From positions 1,302,001 to 1,366,000 of the forward strand of contig JBAIAA010000603.1 of NCBI GenBank assembly GCA_037893245.1: 64,000 bases of DNA, read 5' to 3'. Shown here one piece after another: positions 1 to 10,218 of the stretch. This DNA is from Crossaster papposus (lineage: Eukaryota; Echinodermata; Asteroidea; Velatida; Solasteridae). Positions within the stretch are counted from its first letter, which is position 1. Each line of letters opens with the position of its first letter. The notes under the pieces are model-generated. The model saw nothing but the letters and a program-made list of their open reading frames with translations, was not told the DNA's origin and made no database searches. The position numbers and the translations under genes were made by a program.

Positions 1-850
1 GTTTGTTCAGTCATCCATGGCAATGACATAAGAACCATATACCACTTTACAGAGGACACTATACGCTTTCCACAGACATTTGTCTTTATCTGAAATATTC
101 ACAATAATATGATTTTGAAAACGGGTATACTTTTTTTAGATACACCCTGTATAGTGGCTGGCAAGACATACATGTACCGGTACGGCATAAAGTTATAATG
201 AATACTTAAAACGAATGAGCTTCACGATGAAAACAAATTACCTTGGTTTCATTATACATTTGTACATGTACAAATATAACATGGTTTAAGGACGGGTAGT
301 CAATATTAGCCCTAAAATGTAGTTTGTCAACTTCCAATACCGAGGGAAGCAATAGTTTCTGATTGACTACCTAAAAAAAAAATCATGTTACAATTTGTTT
401 TACTATCAGGGATGAGATTGTGAATTGAGAAATGTCTGAAAGATGCATTTCATTTTATACAAATAATGTTATTCCCTGAGATTCAGACAAGTCTGACAAA
501 TTTCATGCCTGTAATATACCTCGTACATATTCATTTTCATTACAATTTTGGGAGCTCGCGATCGGGAGCTAGCGCATGCATATTTACCATGTTTGTAAAT
601 GCTTAAGTGCACGCTTGGCAAAAAGCAAAAATGGCAGCTGGTACGTGATGTTGAATGGACCAGTGAAATTTTGGCTCTTCATCATGAATATGTATGAGGT
701 ATAGTAACAAGAATTATATAACTAGTATATATACTGAACAGTCGGTCTTCACTCAGAAACCTGGGGAAGAAGGTTGTGACCCAATTTGTGCTGCTCACAC
801 ACAATCATGGCGGCAACGTTTGCGGATCTGTATGACAGTTATATAAAATA
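1..850. other. No gene seen
   Basis: A+T-rich sequence with many short tacatgta-like palindromes and no reading frame with recognisable protein features. A short G+C-rich patch lies near 550-580. Nothing here is assigned. Confidence 0.6.
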
Positions 851-852
851 AA

Positions 853-1007
853 TATTGAGTGGCTTTAAATTGTGAAATGGGAGGAATATTATTACGAGGT
901 AAAATCTTTTCCATTTCACTCGGCTTCACCTCGTGAAATTGAAAAGTTCAGATTTTACCTCGCGAAAATATTCCTCCTGATTCACTTATTAGCTGAGCCA
1001 CTCAATA
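853..1007. repeat. 155 bp hairpin MITE-like element
   Basis: The ends are exact inverted copies of TATTGAGTGGCT (853-864) and AGCCACTCAATA (996-1007). Inside, GGAGGAATATT and GAGGTAAAATCT on the left recur inverted on the right, so nearly the whole unit folds into one hairpin. This is the form of a small non-autonomous DNA element. No coding capacity. Confidence 0.7.
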
Positions 1008-1684
1008 CAAAATATTTTCACCAGAAGCAGGGCGATTTGGGAGTACAGGCTCTGGCTCTGGGACAGGCTGGATTCGGTTTTGCTGAACACGAACAGCTCT
1101 GTCGCCATGTCGATCACGAGAATTAGTAAACCACTTCCCAATACATTTGTGAATGTCTTGGTCAGTGTTTGAGCGGTAATCACCGTGTCGTCGAATACTC
1201 TCTGTATTAATAAAAAATTAAAACATAAATTAAATCAATAAGGTAGCTCAATACAACTTTAACAAAGGAAATCCAGTTATTTATACACCAGTGATAAGTA
1301 CAGTAACACTCAAACTATATCAAGTATTTATTGTACATTTTTCATTGATTTTCAGAATATTGAATGATTTGGTACATTCCAAACAATTAGCTGAATTTCA
1401 AATTCAGAATTTTGTACGACCAAATTGTACCTAAATTGTGTTGAATTATCTTGACATGCAATTGTGTTTTGTTGCAGTGGTAACAGGTTGAGGGGATAAA
1501 AGTTCCTCCAAAATTGAGCCGAATAGACCACAAAGGTGCACGTCAATTAACACGATTGATACTGGTGATACTCATGACAAAGGAAGTGCCAAGACTTTTT
1601 ATAATCAACGAACTGTTCACTCCAATGTATTCCAGCAGGGAATGAGGAAATTTACAGGGCAGTACTGCTATAAAGATAACTCAC

Positions 1685-1841
1685 ACAAAATGACTTGGTG
1701 CAGTGCCTTCCACTCCATCAAGGAAGTTTTCCCCTTTACACCCGTCAGGTTTAGTAGTTAGGTCGTGGGTGAAGAGCTCCTTGAGGACTTCCCCACCACT
1801 GCCATGAGCGATTGACCCCTGACAAGGCTCAAAGAGCGGGT
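1685..1841 (-). CDS. Candidate internal exon, possibly of the interrupted DUF4806/BEN-like gene
   Basis: On the minus strand this 157 bp block follows a tttcag acceptor and precedes a GTGAGT donor. It stays open in one frame (starts DPLFEPCQGS, includes LKELFTHDL and GENFLDG). It lies just beyond the DUF7869 transposon and in the same orientation as the exons at 7181-9505, so it may be the next exon of that gene, with the transposon sitting in the intron. The LF-D-L spacing is loosely like the end of a BEN domain, but this is a guess. A further weak open block lies at 1010-1190 on the same strand. Confidence 0.35.
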
Positions 1842-1941
1842 CTGAAACAAAATGTTTTAGACAAAGGCATTATCCAAGGCTCTATGACAGCTCATTTTGC
1901 ATAATAAATTACCGTATCTGCACACATCATAGTCGCTCATA

Positions 1942-1973
1942 TGTGACCTGTCACCACGAAACCCGGACAAAGT
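1942..1973 (+). repeat. Left TIR of the DUF7869-like transposon
   Basis: Perfect 32 bp inverted match to 7024-7055. The outer bases GTGACCTGTCAC form a near-palindrome (only the central CT is unpaired), which could be a binding site for a dimeric transposase. Confidence 0.9.
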
Positions 1974-2925
1974 TGACAAAATTAATTTTGGGTTTATGAT
2001 ATTTTCAAATTCTCCTGTTCATTAGCTTTTGAATGATATATAACTTATGTGGGTAGCCCTTCCCTGTAATTCCGTGCGGGGAGATTAAGACCCAGGATCA
2101 ATCATAAGCCAAACAGAGAAAACAAGGTTTTTGTGCAGGAAGTGCTGTGTGCACTGTGCGTGCAGTTATGCCCGGAGTTATGCCCCTGCATAGTTTCAAC
2201 ATGGATAGCCAATGTACAAGGTATGAACATTACATTTCTGATTGCTGTTTAATGTGAGTGTCATACTTCTTTATAATTTTGCTTCATTACCCTCTTTGAT
2301 ATCTACATGTACGTTATCTGTTGAACTTGCATCGGGATAATGTAAATCAATATTAATTAATCTTGCCCTTCACCGATAAATAAACACTGTACATTCCGTG
2401 TGCAGCGCTACCACCCGAGTGAATGGGGTGGGACTTGAACCCAATATTCGCCATTTAAAACGATCTATTAAAGTTGGATATCTACCTTATCTGCTTTACT
2501 TCTTGAGGTTTGAACATAAATTTTACATTGTCTATAGTGTGCCAACATTCGCTATTTAAAACTATCTACATGTATTACAAGGATTACATACTATTAAAAG
2601 GAGAAATCAACAAAATTAACAAAAGACTGTCTTGTACTAGGTTTCACGGATTGCCGTACTTAACCTTTGACATACAAAGCGAATCGGGGTTTAGGGAGAA
2701 AAAAAACTTCATTAATAAAGAATCAGAAAATCAAAAACAGAGGTAATGTACTTCCACCTCTACAATTAATACCGTAGAAACCAATAACCAATGTTTAAAT
2801 TAAAATGCATATTATTGTGCAATAAAATTATTGAGTTTTGGGTTCACGTCTGTCAAAGCAACCTGCACAGCTTTTTACTTCAAAATAAAAACAATACACT
2901 GTGAGACTTCTGCAACTGTTTAGAT
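1974..2925. other. 3' noncoding part of the DUF7869-like transposon
   Basis: About 950 bp between the left TIR and the stop codon of the element gene. A 78-codon plus-strand frame (2510-2746) is compositionally A+T-rich and resembles nothing known to me. A short repeat, catt(t/c)gctatttaaaac-like, occurs near 2450 and 2550. No gene is assigned. Confidence 0.5.
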
Positions 2926-5900
2926 TTAGGAGCCCAAACGTGAAATCTTTGCGAGTGGTACATCCTCGTCAGAGGAATCGTCAGATGTAGGCATACTTTC
3001 CGGTTTTGATGGCACTACTTTTGGAGCTGGGCATGTAATATCTCGCGTCTCTGCAGTACAAAACTCCCGGATATGCTTGTGGAGGTATCCAACACGGGCG
3101 CTTGACAGACCTGGTACGGAGAGAGCCTGAGGTAAATCCCTTGGGGGGAGATTGGCGGAATTCCGCAGCATCTGATACTCCTGCTCCTCACTTTCTGCTG
3201 TGAGCTTGGTGAAGACCTTGCCTGGATGTTCATTGCTGAACCTGCAAAAACATAAGCAAAATAATGACTAATAACATAAAACATGCACATGAAGCTCAAA
3301 TTTACCTATGCAATAACAGCGGATGTCTGACTAGATTGGTAAAAGGTCACGTTTAGCACCAACTCATTTTACACAAAAAACAAAGATTTTTTACCTCCAT
3401 TTTAGGTTATGGCAGGCAAAACCTTCAAAGATGGCAATGCTGACAAGTTAAAGCATGCAAACAATGGACTGCATTTTCTCTATTCCCAAACTGAACATGT
3501 TTTATTCTCTAGTTTGCAATTTTTTTTATATTGTTGCGCTTGGCTTGATAAGAAATTGGATTTGGAGGGGGGTATATCTGTGGAACTGTCATACAGGTTT
3601 TCACACTGTCTTCTAATATCACCAAGTGATAGTTAAAGTCCTACAGTTATTTGCAATGATAAAAGTACCTCATGTGATGGCAGGGCTTGATGCCAAGAAA
3701 TGGTACAAAGTACGTGGACAAAAACTTCTGCCAGTCGTATGTCCGAACAGTGACTTGCCCATCCTCAGTTCCAACGAGTCGTGGAACATTCACACCAGTA
3801 ACCGAGCTGGAACGTACCACCTTCTCCATGTCTCTCAGGCAGCTCACCATACTCCTGCGATATCGCTGCTTGACCAGGCCAAAGCACCAATCTGGTGCAA
3901 ATTTGGTGTGACCCGCAATCATAAAGTTGACAGTAATGTTCATGTGTAAGGCATTGATGGCTCTCAAGGCCAAGTGCCACATTACATATTTATTTTTGTT
4001 CTGTCCCGAACAATTGTCGCAATGAAGATGAACATCTTGCTCTCCAAGGCCGAAATTGTCAAAGAAGTCGTGTACGTACCGTAGCTGATCACAGCATTTG
4101 ATCCCTTTCCCACAGCTACCCCCTCGTCAATTATATAATTAACCTGTTGTGGGATTGCCTCACATGCTACTCCGAAAAGTCCACATTTCCTTGGGCAAAG
4201 GAAATAAACGGGCCCAGGCTGGAGTGGGTCGTTCGGGTAATGCACTTGCTGTGCGAAATCAAACGGATAATGCATCTGGCCCTCTCTGCTGCATGGTTCA
4301 TTGATGCCGAGCTTGACGTCCTTGTCTACTGTTGTTTTTGAATCTGCCACCATCTTTCTATAGAAGTCTCGCTCCATGGCAACAACATGCAGATGTTCCT
4401 CCTGCTGACGAACTCTCTCTAGCTTCAGTTCCTCCAACATGTTGGCGCTTCGATAGACGGCATTGTTGTTCCGTTGGCATTGCCAACAGAGGTCGCTCAT
4501 GGGTTTTGTTGTCAAGATGAAGGGAGTGTAACGTCTCCAGATGTATGAGAAGGATGTTCTCTTGGCAATTCTTAACTCAGGTTCTCCTGTAAAAACAAAA
4601 CAAACAAAAACCCACATTTGTCGCATAAAAGTCATGTACGCTAAAAAGGTAAAAACAAAGCCAATCCAATCTTTCTTTGAAAACATCTGAGTAGCAGGAC
4701 CAAAGTCGAGTTCACGTCAATTGCTCAACATGCAGTCTTGTTTGAGTACCAATCCATGTGAAGGTACAAGAACAATCACTATACTTGTGCCAATACAAAA
4801 TTAGAAATTCAACATGCACATTATTATGTTTCAACAAAATTATGTAAATTGGACATGAAGATTGCAGTGTTAGCAGAGTTTGCGAACTGTTAACCAGACT
4901 TTTACAGTTACGATGCCATGCAATCCCAAACCCTACTTGTAGCTATGTATGGCCAGTTTATTAATTGATTGATTTAATTTATCAGCGATACGATGTGCCT
5001 CGTTAAGTGTCTCAAGCTGGGTCCTATACTGCCTCCAGATGGATGACTTGTTGTCACGTGAGGGCAGGAGGCGAACTCTAGGGTCCGAACACTTCACACC
5101 GCTCACACGGCCTGGAATCACCATCTCATTCACCTCCGCATAATTGACGATAAAACCAACAGTTCGCCTGATGTCTTTGTCGGAGAGGGCTCTCTTGTTG
5201 TAGCGTCTACCTCCAGACTTCTTGGAAGGCGGAACCACTCCATGTGTTTGATATTGTTTAATGATGCCAGAGAGCTGGTCATTACCAATACTAAAAGTAA
5301 TAAAAAAAAGTTATGAAATTGTATTAAAAACTGAATGTATATACATGCTATTTGTTATTCTTAGTAACTTCCGCGTCTCCTTTGCAAAAACATGTCTACG
5401 CGTCTTAAACTGATTTCTTGTTTGGCAGAAAAATTTAATGTTTTTTTCTGTTTAATGTTTTATTAAAAAATGTTGCTCCTAGAATTTATTTTTTTAACGT
5501 ATTTTGTTTTTGCACTGAAAACTAGAAACACTTTGCCACCTAAGTTAATAATACTCACTTGTGCATGAACACGAAGGACTTGCGACAGACTTGCACTCCC
5601 TCGACCAGATAGGTTACTCTTGACCTCTCCCTGTCTTTCTGCAGTGCTCGTTTTACACATTGAGTTTTTGCGGTTTTCCTGATCGTCGTGGTTATTTTGC
5701 CCATGATATACATCTTGCGTTCTCGCCCTGTCAGATCCGCGTCTGTCATCTGGGCACGCAGCTGTATGATGAAGCTTTCATCGAACAAGTTCGTGCAAGG
5801 ATTGTTTTTGTTTCTGTTGCGGGCACATGTACAATTGCTAAAGTTCCGTATTTTGTGTAGCTCCTCGTCATTATCTGAAGAGGTCCAGTCGTCGGTTCCT

Positions 5901-6298
5901 TCATTATCAACAATCTGCTGTGCCAGGTCAGGCACAAGGCCGATGTCACCATCAACATTCACATGATCGTGATGATTGTCGTTGTTGCTGGGACCAGGAA
6001 CAGCAGGCAAAGTAGGTTGATCTTCATTGTCAGGCTCGTGTCTCTCCTCAGATTCCTGCTCATCATCAACAATGTCCATAGGCTCAGGATAATCTTGATC
6101 ACTCTCCGGCAAATCGCAGTCCAGTTCATCTTCAGATTTGCTGTCATCCTCATCTGATGAGATGCTGTCCCCGAAGTACTCGGTGAGAAGACTTGCTAAG
6201 TTTGCGTTGTCTCGCTGTGCTAAGCCAAGCACGAGTGCTTCATTCAATGCTGTCTGTAAGTTTGCGGCGGATTCGCCAGATTTCGTAACGTGCGGCAT
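2926..6298 (-). CDS. DUF7869-like putative DDE-type transposase, four exons, one frameshift
   Basis: Exons read as 6298-5559, 5290-4992, 4586-3669 and 3241-2926, all with GT-AG introns and matching phases, giving about 756 residues. An acidic N-terminal part is followed by a basic block with TPKxHG-type spacing (QTHGVVPPSKKSGG) and TKPMSDLCWQCQ, a metal-binding-like motif. An RNase H-like core has candidate acidic residues in FDFAQQVHYPND, HCDNCSGQNKN and GHTKFAPDWCFGLVK. The C-terminus has YLHKHIREFC. This layout matches my memory of the DUF7869 family, which is widespread and uncharacterised in invertebrates. Near 4071-4085 the frame slips by +5 or -1 at a duplicated GTAC, so the copy is frameshifted or mis-sequenced. 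An in-frame ATG 45 bases upstream (6343) is an alternative start. Activity as a transposase is inferred from the TIRs and the acidic triad. Confidence 0.75.
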
Positions 6299-7023
6299 CC
6301 TCAATCTTAAACAATTACCTTTATATTTCTTATGCAATCTCACAAACGTAAAGGTGAAAAAAGTACTATTTTAAAAACTTAGCTATCGTTGAATTACCAG
6401 ATTTGTTTCTCCAGCGCCGTGATCGAAATGTCCGCCAAAATGCAATGAACGTCGGACAGAAGCCCGAAGACGAAGATGCCTAGTCTGGTGCCATCCCCGC
6501 TGCATACACGCGCAGCTGCACTAGTGTAGTGGTAACTAGACTAGGCAATTTATCACGTGATGCCAAGTGACGAATCGCAAAGCTTGTAAGAGCCAACCAA
6601 ACAACAAGAATAGATTTTGTTTACGTGTCGAGGCTTTGAAAAAAGCTCTGCCATTGGCAGTTGATGACATCATTGAATTGTTTCATGAATGAAAATTGAC
6701 CCGTGATGATCCTAGCTTTTGGGCGATACCAAATTTATAGAGGGAGGTAATATAGATCGTGCGAATTGTTGGCTCCATTTCGCGAGCTTTAGCGGACGTT
6801 TCGTCGACTTTGTTATGCAAACACGGCCCTTTGTCTTTGTAATTATATACAACCACCGTTCGGAAAAAGGGTTAAAATACGTCTTTATTGTGATCAGACT
6901 GTATTTGTTTTTTGGGAAATGCTCCGTGAATATTTTAAGATAACAAAAACATGGAAACTTAAAAATCGATGATCCCATGCAAAAATGACTTCACACGCTG
7001 TTTATATGGAATGCATGGTTGCG
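6299..7023. other. 5' region of the DUF7869-like transposon
   Basis: Upstream region of the element gene on the minus strand, presumably holding its promoter and perhaps a noncoding exon. No clear TATA box seen. Opposing 74 and 88 codon frames at 6712-6978 overlap each other and look accidental. Confidence 0.5.
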
Positions 7024-7055
7024 ACTTTGTCCGGGTTTCGTGGTGACAGGTCACA
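7024..7055 (-). repeat. Right TIR of the DUF7869-like transposon
   Basis: Exact inverted copy of 1942-1973. It is followed by TA (7056-7057), the matching half of the likely target duplication. Confidence 0.9.
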
Positions 7056-7180
7056 TATTAGAGTGTCTATTCCATAGACTACACTGACACATGCTTCAAA
7101 TATACCAGTACCGGCCCCTTTTACAAATCGTTTCACCACTGGCGAAAAGCATTAGGCTAGTTATAGCATTGCAGACTCAC

Positions 7181-9505
7181 AAATGTTTTGGTTGCAATGG
7201 AAGACTCCTCCAAAAGCTGGTTAAGTTCTCGGATGTATTGCAAATCCCCACAAGGTAGAGGTGGCAGGGCTACATCATCTGCATCTTCATAAATGAAGGT
7301 GGTCCTCCGATTGCTGCCGTTCGGCGATACCTCGCAATAGGACCTCGTGGCGATCAAACTTTTCGAGCACCCGCTCGAAGGGATTAAAAAATCTTGCACC
7401 TGGAATTTGAAGGTACTAATCTTATTTAGTACGATTAAACATACATATACTACATTTTATTGGCTGTATTTAATGAAATAAAATTTAAAAAATAAATTAA
7501 AAAAACGTGCAGATCTGTACATAATTAGGACACACACATGTACACAATTCTATTCTCTTGACAGGAATGGGGCAATATACTTTGAGATTAACGGTGCTTT
7601 GAGTTTTCAAAATTGTACCATATATGCAATTTAGTAGCTGGATTCACATGCCCAGATTTCGGTAACATGATCCTTATAGTTTTAAATCATGGGACGAATG
7701 CCAAAAAGTAAATAGGATTATGACTTTTTGTCCTATTACATTGTACATGTACTTACTGACTGCATCATTGTGTGGAATATGTCGGCTATCAGCCGAGCTG
7801 GGCGTGGACGGCACTGGCAGGGTACGTTTTGCAGGGGTGGTTTGTGGCAAGATACCCACTGGCCTCCGCTCAAACAATGTGTTTCCTGAAGTAAAGGAAA
7901 AAATGCACAATGAAATTACAAAATGAGGTGAACAATTAGCTTCAAGTCATTAAGAAGTGGGCAGCAGGCAGTCCACAGAATTTAAGTAGCAGGAAGTAAA
8001 AATATATGTAGCTGGTCTTCTGCATTCAGACTGTAAATAAAAGAGAACAAGCAAAATTTAGAATTATACTGATTGGTGATTGGGTGAAAAACAAATATTT
8101 AGGTAATTTAATTTACTTAACCCCAACAGTGCTAAATCCTTAAATTTCAATATGATTTTACACACCCTCTAGGGAGTGTAGGTCTCTTACCTCTAAAGGA
8201 GCGGGCAGTTGGTGGTGCTGGCAGAACTGCAACGCCTTCTGCTTCACGACTCCCAGAGGAAGGCTCCACAGCAGCCCTTGATGAAGTTTCGGGACTGCTG
8301 GCATTACTTTCATGCCCGGCATCGTCACAATCAGATTGTGAAAACATGAAGCGTCGAGGTACTCTAGAACCAATTTAAAAAGTCATTTTGAAATTTCAGA
8401 ATTGATATGTGCTTGCAACGTCAATCCATAGTTTTTGGCTAATAGTGCAATGCCTTGTTCTGCAATGTTCACGCCAAATACTTATTTGGTACCAGAAACC
8501 AGGACATGGGACACTGCCATTAACTTATTTTATAGAGAGCCTCTCTGTAACAAAGATCGAACAGAGAAGATCCATCCCTATTATTTTTAACTAACACAAA
8601 ACATAATTTTAAAACATGATGCTAAAGATTGACCGATCTAACAAGAGATCAATACCAGGTGGAGTTGCTCATTCTTCACAAAATCAAAAACCTGAACTCA
8701 CTTTTTCATTCTCTTTGGAGGGAAAGACTCTTCCCCATCGCTCTTGGGGTTTGATGTGTCTAAGATCGAGCTTGTCCCAGCGCTGATTCGCTCCATCCCA
8801 TGACTCTAAAAACTATTATTCCCTTTGGATTTGACCTACTTCAATAAAGCAAGTCAAGACATGCATGTACTTGTGTACACATCAAATGCATGTATAACCA
8901 AGTACTTTTGAGTCTGCATATATACATGACGAAGCAAGAGAAATACCTCCTTCAGGGATGTCAGGGATTATGATAGATGTAAAGTATAAAGGTTGTATTA
9001 CAAGCACCATGTTGACAGAAGTCATCTTGTTCTGGTGCTGATGTAAATATAAACTGTGGCGCAATACTTTAACAAGATTACCACAAAGCATTTAGATTGC
9101 CACTGGCCCACACACCATGTCTGGGGCACTTTCTGCCATAATTAAACCCCCGGCAATGGACTTGCAATGTTTAGCTCCTCAATTCGAAGACTAGTCCAAC
9201 AATCAATATCACTTGACAAGGACTAGGGACTACAGGATAGTTTTATCCCTGTCAACAATAAATAATTAAACAAATATCACTTACCTGTTCTGTACCACTC
9301 TCTCTTTATGGGAAAAGATATCCATGAATCTGTTGGCGGCTCGCCACGCTTTGCAGCTTTCACAATCCTTTCATTTGAATAATGAAAGGGGTACAAAAAG
9401 CACCGGTGTCCCTCTGTGTCACGCCAGTTTTCCCGGGAGGACCTCTATTGAGCATTCACCACCAATTTCTTTCTCGAATTCCACAACGATGTAAATAGAG
9501 GCCAT
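7181..9505 (-). CDS. DUF4806/BEN-like protein gene, N-terminal exons, host of the transposon
   Basis: Five minus-strand exons with good splice sites: 9505-9285 (starts MASIYIVVEFEKEIGG), 8805-8702, 8363-8191, 7885-7757 and 7399-7181. The first exon carries the pattern VVEF...NWRDTEG...FPIKREWY seen at the start of many invertebrate DUF4806-type and transposon-associated proteins. The second ends in the basic PPKRMKK. The remaining exons are Ser/Pro-rich and low in complexity. A 1-base slip is needed inside exon 1 (near 9430-9440), so this may be a pseudogene. Downstream exons would lie beyond the transposon at 1942-7055 (see 1685-1841). The gene could equally be the accessory gene of the neighbouring Tnp2-like element on the same strand. 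Function unknown. Confidence 0.5.
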
Positions 9506-10218
9506 GGTTTTTACTTGGAAAAGAAAAACATTTAACAATTAGGGCCTACATGTATGTTGTATTAAAATTAAAGTGTTTTGAAAGCTGACCTGATGCCGCA
9601 GGAGCTTTCAACTCTCACTTCCAACTGAAGTAAAGAATTCACATCAAGATATATGGCATATATTACGACATTTTTACGACATTTTTAAAAACATTTTAGC
9701 TAATGTCTTACCGAGCAGCTCAAGATGTCGTTTTTTAATCATGCTACAAGGTACGGTACATGTACCTCGGTTATATTGCCAATGTGATGTCCCCATAAGT
9801 TTGTCGTAGAAACTGACCAAATTCTCAAATGGTGAACAATTGAAGCTCCATTCTATGAACAAAACAAGATTTACGGTCTTGACTAACGGGGCATATTTCA
9901 CATTTGAAAAAAATGTGAATGGTTCCTGTTGCTCCATTTGCAGGATACCTTGAACCGCGTACACCTTTTGGGCACCCTGAACACATTTAACACCCCAACA
10001 TGAATTGTTAGTTTTCCTGACATGTTACTCACCACACAGCAGATAGGGACTTGAGATAAAGATTATTGAAAAATGAGAAGACTGTTTTAAATTTCCCCTT
10101 TTATTAAAAACTGGGAACCCAAACTAGTGATTAGTTCACAAAAACAATACTGTACATAACATGGCACAGCATATGAAGCACAGGTACTGACGAAACCCAC
10201 TGAATTAACATGTCCACT
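9506..10218. other. No clear gene
   Basis: A 96-codon minus-strand frame (9674-9964) matches nothing I recognise, has no convincing splice context and is left unassigned. The rest is A+T-rich spacer. Confidence 0.5.

Larger units (their letters stand above)
1942..7055 (-). mobile_element. DNA transposon with 32 bp TIRs encoding a DUF7869-like protein
   Basis: The 32 bases at 1942-1973 are repeated exactly, inverted, at 7024-7055; the ends begin TGTGACCTGTCACCACG. The dinucleotide TA flanks both sides (1940-1941 and 7056-7057). Because of the local sequence, a 4 bp ATAT duplication is equally possible. The 5114 bp between hold one spliced minus-strand gene and no other recognised coding sequence. 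A gene enclosed by perfect TIRs and a target duplication is what a cut-and-paste element looks like. I do not recognise the ends as those of a named superfamily. A coding frameshift means this copy may be dead or contains a sequence error. Confidence 0.85.
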
